Source: Salinisphaera sp. T31B1
GTDB lineage: Bacteria; Pseudomonadota; Gammaproteobacteria; Nevskiales; Salinisphaeraceae
Direction: 5' to 3'
DNA: 64,000 nucleotides
Assembly (NCBI RefSeq): GCF_040361275.1
Contig: NZ_APNH01000001.1
Span: 1-64,000 of the forward strand
Under the pieces are notes generated by a model that did no database searches, was not told the origin of the DNA, and was given only the letters and a program-made list of their open reading frames with translations. Position numbers and translations under genes: made by a program. Below, piece by piece: positions 26,606 through 36,096 of the stretch (its first letter is position 1; the number at the start of each line of letters is the position of its first letter).

Positions 26606-26680
26606 GCCGTTCTCCTGCAAACTTCGACCCGACGCCGGGCGCCGGTCACCCCCGGCCCGAGGCGTCCGGTGTGTCTCGTC

Positions 26681-28531
26681 CTACCCCAGATTCGTGTTCT
26701 GCGACACGTCGGTCTTCTCCCCCGGCGCACGCCGCCCGTACAGGCGGTTGATATCGCGAGCATAACAGCGCGCCACGCGCCGGCGCCGGGTCTTGTCGGT
26801 GGCCGTGACCAGGCCGTTGTCCTGGCTCCAGCGGTCGGTGGTGATTGCGACCCGCCGAATCTGTGCATGGGCCGGGTAGGCGGCCAGCAGGCGGGCAAAA
26901 CGCTCGATGAAGAAGTTCTCCAGCCGGCTGCTGGCCAGACTCGCCGGCGCGGCCGGGTCCAGTGACAGTCGCCGCATCACCGGCACAAGCACATCGGCCG
27001 GACAGCTCACGATCGCCGCCAGCACCGGGCGCGCCTCGCCGACGACCACCGCCCGTTCGACCAGCTCGTCCAGGCATAACGCCTGCTCGATCGGCTCGGG
27101 CGACGCTTTCTCGCCCGTGGTCATCACGATGACCTCCTTCATACGGCCGGTCAGATACAGCCGCTTCTTGTCCAGCCGGCTGACCTTGTCGCCGGTATGC
27201 AGCCACCCCCCGGCCGAGATCGTCTTGTCGGTGGCCTGTTCGTCGCGCCAGTAGCCGCGCATCACGCCCGGCCCGCGCACCAGCAGCTCATTGTCCGGTC
27301 CGATCTTGGTCTCGACACCGTCGAGCACGATACCGACACTGTCGAGTTCGTTGTCGTGGATTCGATTGACGCTGACCACCGGCCCGGCTTCGGTCAGCCC
27401 GTAGCCCTGCAGCACCGGCACCCCCAGACCGACCAGCGTGCGTGCCACCGGGTAAGGCAGCGCCGCCGCTCCCGAGATCGCGACCTGCATATCGGCCCCG
27501 AACAGGCTCAGACACCGCCGCGCAACCAGGCGCTCCAGGATCGGCCACAGCAGATGCCGCAGATGCCGGCGCGTGCGGCCCTGGCGCCGCTCGTGCACCG
27601 ATTCGCCCAGGTCGATGGTGAACCGCACCAGACGCTGCAGCCATCGAGGTCGACGCGCCAGCCATCGGCCGAGCTCAACATAGAACCGTTCATAGACCCG
27701 CGGTACGCCGACCAGTGTCGTCACCGGCGTACGCGCCAGCGTCAACCCCAGAAACCGAGGATGCCGGCAGAACGTGATCGTGCCGCCAGTGATCATCGCC
27801 CGATAGGCGTTGACCACCCGCTCGTAGCTGTGCGGAAGCGGCACATACGACAACGCATGCTCGTCTTCGATGATCGGCAGCGCCGCCGCACAGGCATGCG
27901 CGTTGGACAACAGGTTGGCATGGGTGAGCATCGCACCCTTGGCGCGCCCAGACGAGCCGGAGGTATAGACCAGGCTCGCCAGATCCCCGGCGCCGACATC
28001 GCAGCCGTGGTCAATCCGCCCCTGTGCGGCGGCCAGGGCCGTATCCGCACTGCGGATACGCGCTTCGTCGCCGGGCTCGCCGGTGAACACCAAAGCGCCC
28101 TCCAGCTCGGGACAACGGTCGGCGGCCACGATCCGATGTACCCAGTGCGCCTTGACCGCGATCAGCAGTCGCGCGCCGCTGTGGTGGATGAGGCGCGCGT
28201 TGGCGGCGGGGGTATCGGCACAGAACAAACCGACGGTGATCGCTCCCAGCGACATCACCGCCTGATCGACGCACAGCCACTCCGGACTGTTGCGCAGCAT
28301 GATGGCCACGCGATCGCCGTGGCGGATACCTTGGGCGATCAGCACCGCGCGCCAGGCCGCTACGCGGTCGCCGGCCTGACGCCAGCTCAGTTCGATCCAC
28401 TCGTGCCGCCGCGGCGAATAGAATCGATAGGCCGGAGCATCCGGGCTGGCCGCTACCCGCGCGGCGAACAGCGCGCACAGCGTATCGGCCGCGTCCGGTG
28501 CGACCCAGTGATCAGGGCTGTGAAACGTCAT
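26681..28531 (-). CDS. Long-chain acyl-CoA synthetase (AMP-forming)
   Basis: An ANL-superfamily ligase of 616 residues that activates a fatty acid to acyl-AMP and then acyl-CoA. The P-loop-like YTSGSSGRAKGAMLTHANL lies near residue 185, the A5 motif GYGLTEAGPVVSVNR near 360 and the A8 region TGDKVSRLDKKRLYLTGR near 440. The closing domain has the catalytic lysine region KEVIVMTTGEK. The start at 28531 overlaps the M61 peptidase gene by 20 bases. It most resembles FadD15-type long-chain ligases, but the substrate is not visible from sequence. Confidence 0.9.
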   Translation of the reverse strand: MTFHSPDHWVAPDAADTLCALFAARVAASPDAPAYRFYSPRRHEWIELSWRQAGDRVAAWRAVLIAQGIRHGDRVAIMLRNSPEWLCVDQAVMSLGAITVGLFCADTPAANARLIHHSGARLLIAVKAHWVHRIVAADRCPELEGALVFTGEPGDEARIRSADTALAAAQGRIDHGCDVGAGDLASLVYTSGSSGRAKGAMLTHANLLSNAHACAAALPIIEDEHALSYVPLPHSYERVVNAYRAMITGGTITFCRHPRFLGLTLARTPVTTLVGVPRVYERFYVELGRWLARRPRWLQRLVRFTIDLGESVHERRQGRTRRHLRHLLWPILERLVARRCLSLFGADMQVAISGAAALPYPVARTLVGLGVPVLQGYGLTEAGPVVSVNRIHDNELDSVGIVLDGVETKIGPDNELLVRGPGVMRGYWRDEQATDKTISAGGWLHTGDKVSRLDKKRLYLTGRMKEVIVMTTGEKASPEPIEQALCLDELVERAVVVGEARPVLAAIVSCPADVLVPVMRRLSLDPAAPASLASSRLENFFIERFARLLAAYPAHAQIRRVAITTDRWSQDNGLVTATDKTRRRRVARCYARDINRLYGRRAPGEKTDVSQNTNLG

Positions 28532-30296
28532 GGTGCAACCAGCGCGCTCGCCGCGCATGGGCCGCCGGGTCGGCGGATTCGTCGATGCTCAGCTGCCAGA
28601 CCGGAGCCGCCGCGTCGCCCAGCGTGAGAGTGCGCACCAGCAGCTCGTCGCCGCGGAACAGATGCACGCGAACCGCCGCCCCGGCCGGATACCGGGCGAG
28701 TCGGCCAGCCAGGCCGGTCCCGACTTCCAGTTCGTCGAAGGCGACCAGGCGATCGCCTGCCGCCAAGCCCGCGGCCCGGGCGGGCGTGTCGTCCAGCACG
28801 TTCTGCACCCGCGGCAGCAACTCCGAGCCCAGCCGGACGCCCAGCCGCCCCAGCAGCACGGCCGCGTCGTCGCCGGCGGGCGCGCACGAGGCGACGAGGC
28901 CGAAGTCGGCGAGCCAGTCGGCCCAGGGCGCTTCGGCAGTGGTATGCAGATGACGTTCGAAGAAATCATCCAGTGCCAGTCCACTCAGCTGACCGGCGAT
29001 CGCCGCCAGGCCGTGCTCGGGCACGGGCCGGTCGTACTGACCGTAATCGAGCCAGATCTGTCGCATCACGTCGTCGAGGGTGATGCGCTCGCCGGTCTCG
29101 ACACGCAGCTTGTGATCCAGCGCCAGCGCCAACTGGGCACCCTTGCCGTAATAGCTGACCACCGCGTTGGGCGTGTTCTCGTCGGGACGATAGAACTTCA
29201 GCCAGGCATCGAAGCTGGATTGCGCCAGACTCTGACGGTGACGGCCTGGAGTTCGATCGATCCGGGTGGCGAGTTTGGCCAACCGGTCGAGGTACCCCTG
29301 CTCGCTGAGCAGCCCGGCACGCACCAGCCCCAGATCGTCGTAGTAGGACGTCACCCCTTCATAGGCCCAGAGATCGTCGAAATAGGCCTCTTCGGCCAGA
29401 TCGCTTGCCGCGACCGCGGCCGGACGTATCCGCTTGACGTTCCAGAGATGGAAGTATTCGTGGCTGCACAGCCCGAGCAGCGTCTCATAGGCCTCGCGGC
29501 GCGTGGCCGCATCGGCCACGGCACTGGGCAGCGCATCGCGCGGGACCTGAAGCACGCTCGATTCGCGATGCTCGAGCCCACCGAACCCCTTCGGCGTGAC
29601 CTGCGCGAAGAACAGGTATTGACCGGCCGGCAACGCATCGAATACGGCTGCCTGTGCTTCGCAGACCGCGGCCAGATCGACAGCCAGACGACGGGTGTCG
29701 GCATCGTGGTGACCCAGAAGCACGAACGCGTGGGGCACCCCGCGCACCTCGAAATCGACCCGCTCGATCGCACGCCCCATGGCTACGGGATGATCGATCA
29801 GATCCCAGTAGCTGGCGGCCACGTAGCGTCCGAAACCGCGCGCATCGACCGACTCGGCGGCCAGCGTGGTCACCAGTTGCCAGTCGTCGATGCCCGTCGG
29901 CGGCTCGATCGTGACCGCACAGGGGGCATTGCCCATGGCCTCCGCCCTAAGCGCCAGCGATGTGAAATTGAAAAATCCACGCCGGTCGTCAAGGAACGCC
30001 GCCCGGACCGATTCGTCGCGGGCATGGAACTCGCAGATCACGGTCAGCCGTGTCCCCGACGGCGTGCACGTCCAGGCCTGACGCGACACCGGGTCAACGG
30101 CTACCGCCCCCCCGTCGCAGTACGCCTCGATAGACAGCAGGTGGCGGGCGAAATCGCGGATCACGTAGCTGCCGGGAATCCAGGTCGCGAGATTCAGACG
30201 CAACGGCCGGCCAGCGCGCACCTCTGCGCGCATCTCGACCCGGAACCGATGCGCCGCCGCGTTCACGGGCGTCACGGTGTATTCGACTGTTGCCAT
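28512..30296 (-). CDS. M61 family metallopeptidase with PDZ domain
   Basis: A 594-residue M61 (glycyl aminopeptidase-like) protein. The zinc motif HEYFH is at residues 279-283, followed by LWNVKRIRP, a hallmark of the family. A PDZ domain occupies about 475-570 (DTPARAAGLAAGDRLVAFDE). The start at 30296 (MATVEYTVTP) is chosen because the family begins with this beta-sandwich segment. The longer frame runs into the divergent gene. No signal peptide is visible, suggesting a cytoplasmic enzyme. The gene overlaps the downstream acyl-CoA synthetase by 20 bases. Its natural substrates are unknown. Confidence 0.92.
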   Translation of the reverse strand: MATVEYTVTPVNAAAHRFRVEMRAEVRAGRPLRLNLATWIPGSYVIRDFARHLLSIEAYCDGGAVAVDPVSRQAWTCTPSGTRLTVICEFHARDESVRAAFLDDRRGFFNFTSLALRAEAMGNAPCAVTIEPPTGIDDWQLVTTLAAESVDARGFGRYVAASYWDLIDHPVAMGRAIERVDFEVRGVPHAFVLLGHHDADTRRLAVDLAAVCEAQAAVFDALPAGQYLFFAQVTPKGFGGLEHRESSVLQVPRDALPSAVADAATRREAYETLLGLCSHEYFHLWNVKRIRPAAVAASDLAEEAYFDDLWAYEGVTSYYDDLGLVRAGLLSEQGYLDRLAKLATRIDRTPGRHRQSLAQSSFDAWLKFYRPDENTPNAVVSYYGKGAQLALALDHKLRVETGERITLDDVMRQIWLDYGQYDRPVPEHGLAAIAGQLSGLALDDFFERHLHTTAEAPWADWLADFGLVASCAPAGDDAAVLLGRLGVRLGSELLPRVQNVLDDTPARAAGLAAGDRLVAFDELEVGTGLAGRLARYPAGAAVRVHLFRGDELLVRTLTLGDAAAPVWQLSIDESADPAAHARRARWLHHDVSQP

Positions 30297-30375
30297 GCCG
30301 TCAAAGTCTGTACGAAGCCGCGCAAGTCTACGCGCTGGAATCGCTCGTGCACATACGCCGTATTCAGAACCGGCG

Positions 30376-32181
30376 ATGAACGCCGATAGCTTACGAGTAG
30401 CCCCGACACATGCCGCGCCCGCCGGCCAGCGACTGCGAAGCCCGCTCGACGTGACTGCCCGCTCGCCATCCCGACCTTCGCGCCAACGCGGCGCGATCCT
30501 GATCATGACCGCCGCGTTCATCGTGGCGGCCGTGGCGTTGCTGGCGCTGGTGGTGGACACGGGCCGGCTCTATGCCGCCCAGGCGAAACTGCAGTCGGCC
30601 GCCAATCTTGCGGCGCTGGATGCGGCGCGACAGGTCAGCGGCTGCCGAACGGACCTGAATGTCGACAGTGGGCGCGCCGCGGCCCAAGCCAGCGTTGCCA
30701 ACAATTACAACGCGCTCGATCCGTCCGCGGCCCCTGACATAGCGCGCTTTGAACAGGCCAGCCTGATCAGCGATTCAGCGACCGGCCTGCGGACCATCCA
30801 GCCGATTCAGAACGCGAACACCAAAGCCGACGCCGTGCGGCTGACGCTGACTCAGAACTTTACACCGTTGTTCTCGCTTTTCTCGGGCACCACCGAGTTG
30901 GCCGCAACGGCCGGTGCAGCGGCCCATGCCAGAGCCCAGATCGGTATCGGCACGACGCTGGCAGGCATCGATCCGCCTTTACTGGCACAGCTTCTGCCGA
31001 TCGATATCGGTGCCGCGCAGAAGGGCGATCTGGCGAACGTCTTCGTCAGCCTCGCCGATCTGCTCGACATAGATGCCGGTGTAGCGACCCATCAGCAGTT
31101 GCTAGAGACCAGCCTGAACGAGGCACTGAAAAATCTCGGCGGCACCGTCAGCAATCAGGTGTCCGGACTGGTTGACAGCCTGGCGGATCTGTTTCCGTCC
31201 GATGCAAATGCGGCATCCCTGCTGAGCATTCTCGATATCGCGGACGACGTCGGTACAGATCTCAGGCTGAATGCCGGACAGATCGTCAACGCGGCCGCAC
31301 AGCTGGCGGCCTCCCAGCGCGACTCGGCCGTCAATCTGCCGCTGGCTTTGAACGTGCCCGGCATTGCCAGCGTGAGCGCTCAAGTCCGGCTGCTCGAGTC
31401 CGGCAAGATCGCCGAAGGTCCGGCTGGGCGGCGCGCGGACGGCGGTTATCGCACCGAGGCCAAATCCGCCCAGGTGGCTGTCGCCGTGAAGATAAAGTTA
31501 CTCGATATAAATATCGGCATCCTAAGCCTGCGGCTTCTCAATCTTCCGCTGATCGTCCAGGCGGCACCGGGGATCGCGCATCTCGAATCCATCGAATGCC
31601 CGACACCCGACCGGCGTAGCTACCGCGTCGAGATTTCCACCGACACTTCGGCATTGAGAGCCACCGCGGGCGAATTCGACGATATCGACAACGACGGCGA
31701 CCAGGATGTTCGCGCGACCCAGATTGGCTTGATCGACGACCTCAGCCTGCTTTTCCTGCCCATACCCGCCAATGCACTGGTCGGCGTCAGAGCGGATACC
31801 CAGGTACTGCGCGACGGAGGGCGCCGCACTTTCGAAGTCCGCGATCTCGAGAACGACTTGCCGACACCGCCGCTCGCGGTGGGTTCGGTGCTCGATACCC
31901 AGTCTCTGCTCCAGGGTTTGCTCTCCGATGTCGATCTCGATGTCGATATCGTCGGCATCAACCTCCTGCCTGTCGGCAGAATTCTGGATCCGGTAAATGC
32001 TCTGCTTTCAGGTCCGCTTGCCGCCGCGCTCGCTCCGGTGCTCGACCCGGTACTCAATGCGCTCGGTGTGTCCCTCGGGAACGCCGATGTGCAACTGTTG
32101 GCTATCGATGCGGCGAGGCCGGAACTGGTGTGCACCTCACGCGAGGATTGCGGCTTCGACAACCCGGCGCCGACCAGCTGA
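30376..32181 (+). CDS. TadG-like secreted protein with N-terminal Tad/pilin-type helix
   Basis: A 601-residue protein whose N-terminus has a basic stretch ending RQRGAILIMTAAFIVAA, then a hydrophobic helix and VVDTGRLYAAQAKLQSAANL. This is the pattern of TadG/TadE pseudopilin-like proteins (putative Flp pilus-assembly domain). The remaining 500 residues are soluble and unusual, rich in repeated hydrophobic-Asp segments (LLSDVDLDVDIVG), and include DIDNDGDQDV at 436-445, a possible Ca2+ loop. No other tad genes are nearby. The start is uncertain because no good ribosome-binding site precedes it. Confidence 0.75.
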   Translation: MNADSLRVAPTHAAPAGQRLRSPLDVTARSPSRPSRQRGAILIMTAAFIVAAVALLALVVDTGRLYAAQAKLQSAANLAALDAARQVSGCRTDLNVDSGRAAAQASVANNYNALDPSAAPDIARFEQASLISDSATGLRTIQPIQNANTKADAVRLTLTQNFTPLFSLFSGTTELAATAGAAAHARAQIGIGTTLAGIDPPLLAQLLPIDIGAAQKGDLANVFVSLADLLDIDAGVATHQQLLETSLNEALKNLGGTVSNQVSGLVDSLADLFPSDANAASLLSILDIADDVGTDLRLNAGQIVNAAAQLAASQRDSAVNLPLALNVPGIASVSAQVRLLESGKIAEGPAGRRADGGYRTEAKSAQVAVAVKIKLLDINIGILSLRLLNLPLIVQAAPGIAHLESIECPTPDRRSYRVEISTDTSALRATAGEFDDIDNDGDQDVRATQIGLIDDLSLLFLPIPANALVGVRADTQVLRDGGRRTFEVRDLENDLPTPPLAVGSVLDTQSLLQGLLSDVDLDVDIVGINLLPVGRILDPVNALLSGPLAAALAPVLDPVLNALGVSLGNADVQLLAIDAARPELVCTSREDCGFDNPAPTS

Positions 32182-32321
32182 CGTTTTCCATGGCTCCAGC
32201 AACATCGCGGCAAGCCAGCCGCGACCTGCATGAGCGCCGCTGAGCGTCGCCACCGGCAAGGTGATGATCCGATCTGAATTTGTCCGATCGGCACTCTACC
32301 GAGCGACGTCGGGCGTCGTTT

Positions 32322-32732
32322 CTATCCTTGACGCGACTGCGCCACCAGCGCTACACCGAGCATGATCAGCCCGGTGCCCGCGAGGCGATACGGGCCAATC
32401 GGCTCGTCCAGCGCCGGCCAGAAGGCAGCGCCGATATACACGGCGATATAGCTCAGGCTCATCATGGGGAACGCCAGGCTCAGTGCCATGCGCGAGAGCA
32501 CCTGTAGCCAGACCATCACGGCGGCGGCGTAGACGATCATGCCGGCCCAGACGTAGGCGATGGTCGAGGGCGCGGCCAGCCCGCTCCACACCAGATTGAC
32601 GAACGCTGCGAAAGAGTCGATCTGCCCGAATTCGAGCATGCCGCGGCGCATGAGCAACTGGCCGGCGGCGATCAGCGTCACCGACACCAGCAGCAGCGCG
32701 ACGCTGATCAGCGAGCGGCGTTCAAGCGCCAT
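32322..32732 (-). CDS. Small DMT/SMR-type membrane protein (partner 1)
   Basis: A 136-residue protein with four hydrophobic helices (about residues 8-28, 45-65, 73-95 and 113-131), in the range of EmrE/ArnE/ArnF-type transporters. It contains LSLAFPMMSLSYIAVYIGAA, similar to the third helix of these families. It overlaps the second small protein by 11 bases, and both follow a HAD phosphatase gene. A heterodimeric flippase or efflux pump is inferred, with the substrate unknown. Confidence 0.8.
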   Translation of the reverse strand: MALERRSLISVALLLVSVTLIAAGQLLMRRGMLEFGQIDSFAAFVNLVWSGLAAPSTIAYVWAGMIVYAAAVMVWLQVLSRMALSLAFPMMSLSYIAVYIGAAFWPALDEPIGPYRLAGTGLIMLGVALVAQSRQG

Positions 32733-33075
32733 AAGCCAGTACGCCGACGCCCAGCACGATCAACAACACCCCGCACCAACGGCGCAGCCCGACCGCGTCG
32801 CCCAGAAACAGCCCGGAATACACGAGCACTGCGACATAGCTCAGCGCCAGCACGGGAAAAGCCAGGCTGACATCGATATGCGACAGCACGACCAGCCAGA
32901 AACAGGTCAGAACCACCTGCACGCTCATGCCGAGCAGCACCAGCGGCTCGCGCAAGGGTCGCAGCCAGGGGTGGCCGGGACGTTCGGCGGCGGCGGTCAT
33001 GCCGTGCTTGAGCAGGATCTGCGCCACGCTGGCCAGTACCACGGACACCGCCAGCAGCACGGCCGAGGCACTCAC
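32722..33075 (-). CDS. Small DMT/SMR-type membrane protein (partner 2)
   Basis: A 117-residue protein with four hydrophobic helices. The GTG at 33075-33073 overlaps the stop of the HAD gene as GTGA and starts the protein at VSASAVLLAVSVVLASVAQI, so this short form is preferred to a longer open frame. VSLAFPVLALSYVAVLVYSG parallels the third helix of partner 1, so the pair probably arose by duplication and may act as an asymmetric dimer like ArnE/ArnF. Confidence 0.8.
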   Translation of the reverse strand: MSASAVLLAVSVVLASVAQILLKHGMTAAAERPGHPWLRPLREPLVLLGMSVQVVLTCFWLVVLSHIDVSLAFPVLALSYVAVLVYSGLFLGDAVGLRRWCGVLLIVLGVGVLAYGA

Positions 33076-33728
33076 CAGCGCGCGACCTCGATTCCCAACC
33101 CGCCGACCTGATGAAACAGCCGCTTGGAAGGACAGACCGCAACCCCGTTCTCCGCCCACGACAGCAGCGGCAGATCCGCATGCGAATCCGAATAGGCCGT
33201 GACCCCGACGCCGTTGTCGGGCACGTCATCCAGGGCCTGGATACGGCGCAGCTTTTCATCGTCCCGGCAATTCTCGCCGTCCATGCCCACCAGCCGGTCA
33301 CGCGCGCTCCACGCGGTGCGGGTGGCCAGAACCTCATCGATACCCAGACGCGCGCCGAGGCGTTTGACATAAATATCGAAGCTGGCCGAGGCCAGGATCA
33401 CGCGTGCGCCGTCGCTCTGATGCCGACGCAACTGCTCGAGGCCCTGTTCGCGCATGGCATCTTCCATGAGTTCCTCGACGAATCGATCCGCCCAGGCCTC
33501 CAGCCGGGCTCTGGGCTGGCCGCCGACGAAGGCACGCAGCACCTGCGTCTTGACCCAGGTGCGATCGCCCCAGCGCCAGAACTTGAGCAGCGAGGCCAGC
33601 CGCCAGAGCGACAGGCTGCGTCGCTTGCGCTGGTAACGCAGATAGCCGATCACAAACGGCAGGAACGTGTCGTAGCGGGTGAGCGTGACGTCGAGATCGA
33701 ATACGACGATGCGCTGCGGTTCAGGCAA
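33072..33728 (-). CDS. HAD-IB family phosphatase
   Basis: A 218-residue haloacid dehalogenase-superfamily phosphatase of the phosphoserine phosphatase-like IB type. Motif I is FDLDVTLT (residues 10-17) with both aspartates intact but Val where Gly is usual. A helical cap follows, then motif II ILASAS and motif III/IV YSDSHADLPLL. The stop overlaps the start of the small membrane protein gene, so the three are one coupled unit. The substrate is unknown. A phospholipid or polyprenyl-phosphate role is only a guess from its membrane partners. Confidence 0.87.
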   Translation of the reverse strand: MPEPQRIVVFDLDVTLTRYDTFLPFVIGYLRYQRKRRSLSLWRLASLLKFWRWGDRTWVKTQVLRAFVGGQPRARLEAWADRFVEELMEDAMREQGLEQLRRHQSDGARVILASASFDIYVKRLGARLGIDEVLATRTAWSARDRLVGMDGENCRDDEKLRRIQALDDVPDNGVGVTAYSDSHADLPLLSWAENGVAVCPSKRLFHQVGGLGIEVARW

Positions 33729-33892
33729 AACGGGTCTCTCGGACGAACATGGCTGATCGCAGCTTACGCCAAACCGTCACAACGCGGCAGCGATCGCCGG
33801 TGGCTCGACACCATGCCGCATGCTTGTAATCGCCCGCGCACACCCCGAGTATTACGCCCGAATCGATCGCCCACGCAGTAGCTCGACCGCCG

Positions 33893-34906
33893 ATGCGCAA
33901 ACCCCGTACGCCCACCCTCGCCCAGCAGCGTGCGCTGGCCCGCCGCCTGGGCGCAGCGCTGCAGCGTGACGTGCCCTTGGCCGCGCGCACGAGTTTTCGT
34001 ATCGGCGGCCCGGCCGCATTATATGTGGAGGCGCGCACGGCCGAAGCGCTGGCCACGGCCGTGCGCGCCGCACGCGAACTCGATATCGATTATTTCCTGC
34101 TCGGCCGCGGTGCCAACATCCTGATCGGCGATCGCGGCTTTGCCGGGCTGGTGATCGCCAACCAGGCCCGGACGATCACCGCGCGCGGCACCTGTATCAC
34201 CGCTGACAGCGGCGTGCTGGTCTATCCCGACCTGATCGACGCGGCGGTGGCGCGGGGGCTGTCGGGGCTGGAACATTATGTGGGCATTCCGTCGACCGTC
34301 GGCGGCGCACTCTGGCAGAACCTGCATTTCCTGTCCCCGGCCCCGGCACGCGAACGGACCATGTTCATCGGCGAAGTGCTCGAGTCCGCGGAGCTGCTGA
34401 CCGCAGACAACCAGCGCCGGCGCGTGGACGTGGACTACTTCGAATTCGGCTACGACCAGTCGGTCCTGCACGCTCGCGACGATGTCGTGCTGAGCGCCAC
34501 GTTCGAACTGGAACCCGCGCCGGCGGCGACGCTGACCCGAATCATGGAGGAAAATCTGCGCTGGCGGGCCGAACGCCATCCGCCGCTGGATAGCGAGCCT
34601 TCCGCGGGCTCGATCTTCCGCAAGATCGAGGGCATCGGTGCCGGCCGCTTGATTGACGAATGTGGTCTCAAGGGCCTGGCCTGTGGCGATGCCCAGATAT
34701 CACCCCGGCATGCGAACATCATCGTCAACCACGGCGCAGCCCGTGCGGCCGATGTCTGCGCACTCATCATGCATGTCCAGCAGCGGGTGCAGCGCGAGAC
34801 CGGGTACTGGTTGACCCCGGAGATATCGTTCGTGGGCGAGTTCGCCCCCGTGACCCGACTGCCGACCGATACCGCGGCACCGACCGCCTCGGCGCCGGTC
34901 CGATGA
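33893..34906 (+). CDS. murB: UDP-N-acetylenolpyruvoylglucosamine reductase
   Basis: FAD-dependent MurB of 337 residues that reduces enolpyruvyl-UDP-GlcNAc to UDP-MurNAc in peptidoglycan synthesis. TSFRIGGPAALYVEA at about residues 33-47 and LLGRGANILIGDRGFAG near 77 bind FAD. The general-acid serine is in AGSIFRKIEG, followed by AGRLIDECGLKG and HANIIVNHG. The glutamate in LTPEISFVGEF is near the C-terminus. FRKIEG replaces the common F(K/R)NP. It is divergent from the HAD gene and is not linked to birA as in E. coli. Confidence 0.92.
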   Translation: MRKPRTPTLAQQRALARRLGAALQRDVPLAARTSFRIGGPAALYVEARTAEALATAVRAARELDIDYFLLGRGANILIGDRGFAGLVIANQARTITARGTCITADSGVLVYPDLIDAAVARGLSGLEHYVGIPSTVGGALWQNLHFLSPAPARERTMFIGEVLESAELLTADNQRRRVDVDYFEFGYDQSVLHARDDVVLSATFELEPAPAATLTRIMEENLRWRAERHPPLDSEPSAGSIFRKIEGIGAGRLIDECGLKGLACGDAQISPRHANIIVNHGAARAADVCALIMHVQQRVQRETGYWLTPEISFVGEFAPVTRLPTDTAAPTASAPVR

Positions 34907-34943
34907 ACGGCCTTCGCAGCGACGCGTCGACACGGAGCCGCCC

Positions 34944-36020
34944 ATGAGCCGGTCCGTCGGCACGGTGCATGTCGCGCTTTTGAGCCTGATCGCCCTGGTC
35001 GGAATCGGCTTGGCCGGCTGCGAGGCGCGCGACGCCGGATCGAGCGCCCAGGCGTATTCCCGCGAACAGATGCGCATCGTCGGTTCCTCGACCGTGTATC
35101 CGTTTTCCGCCTACGTGGCCGAGGAGCTGGGCGCCACCACGGACCTGCGTACGCCGGTCGTCGAGGCCACGGGGTCGGGAGGCGGCTTCAAGCTGTTCTG
35201 TGCAGGCGTCGCTGAAAACAGCCCGGACATCACTAACGCCTCGCGTACGATGAAGCCCTCAGAACTGGCCATGTGCCAGGCCAACGGCGTGACCGACATC
35301 ACCCAGATCATGTTCGGCTACGACGGCATCGTGATCGGGGAAAAACGCGGCAACCCGCCGCTTGCACTGACGCGCGAACAGCTGACCCGGGCCGTGGCGG
35401 CCAGGGTACCGGTCGACGGCAAACTCGTGGCCAATCCTTACCAACGCTGGAACCAGATCGACCCTTCGCTGCCCGACCGCGAGATCCTCATCTACGGCCC
35501 GCCGACCTCCTCGGGAACGCGTGACGCGTTCGACGAACTGGTCGTCGGCTACGGCGCGGCCCATATCGACGGCTATGGGGAGGCGGTGCCCACCATCCGG
35601 CAGGATGGCAAGTTCGTGCCTTCCGGCGAGAACGACAATCTGATCGTACAGAAGCTGGCTCAGAATCCGACGGCGCTGGGTATTTTCGGCTTTTCCTTTC
35701 TCGAGGAGAATCGGGACAAGATCCAGACCGCGAGTATCGATGGCGTTGAGCCGGAGCGTGAACTGATCTCGTCCGGGCGGTATCCGATCTCACGGTCGCT
35801 TTTCTTCTATGTCAAGAACGCGCACGTCGGCAAGGTGCCGGGCATGGACGAATACGTGCAGCTGTTCTTGTCCGATCCCATGGCCAGCCCGCGCGGCTGG
35901 CTCAAGACGCTCGGACTGATTCCCTTGCCGGCCGACCAGCTCGCTGCCATGCGCGACCAATGGCAGCAACGCAGACCCGTCACAAAAGATTCACTCGAAA
36001 GCGCCCACGCGCGCGATTAG
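34944..36020 (+). CDS. PstS-like phosphate-binding lipoprotein
   Basis: A 358-residue substrate-binding protein. The signal sequence ends in the lipobox LAGC at residues 24-27, so it should be a lipoprotein. The mature part begins a PBP-like domain with IVGSSTVYPFSAYVAEELG, ATGSGGGFKLFC and GPPTSSGTRDAFDELV, the phosphate-contact loops of PstS-family proteins. No pstC, pstA, pstB or phoU gene is adjacent, and a terminator follows at 36097. Phosphate scavenging with a transporter encoded elsewhere, or a sensor or phosphate-storage role, are alternatives. Confidence 0.9.
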   Translation: MSRSVGTVHVALLSLIALVGIGLAGCEARDAGSSAQAYSREQMRIVGSSTVYPFSAYVAEELGATTDLRTPVVEATGSGGGFKLFCAGVAENSPDITNASRTMKPSELAMCQANGVTDITQIMFGYDGIVIGEKRGNPPLALTREQLTRAVAARVPVDGKLVANPYQRWNQIDPSLPDREILIYGPPTSSGTRDAFDELVVGYGAAHIDGYGEAVPTIRQDGKFVPSGENDNLIVQKLAQNPTALGIFGFSFLEENRDKIQTASIDGVEPERELISSGRYPISRSLFFYVKNAHVGKVPGMDEYVQLFLSDPMASPRGWLKTLGLIPLPADQLAAMRDQWQQRRPVTKDSLESAHARD

Positions 36021-36096
36021 ACTGCTGCCCAGGCAGTCGACATGAGCACCGTCTGCACCAGTATCGAGTGGCTTCGGGGGTATGCCCCGTGTCACG

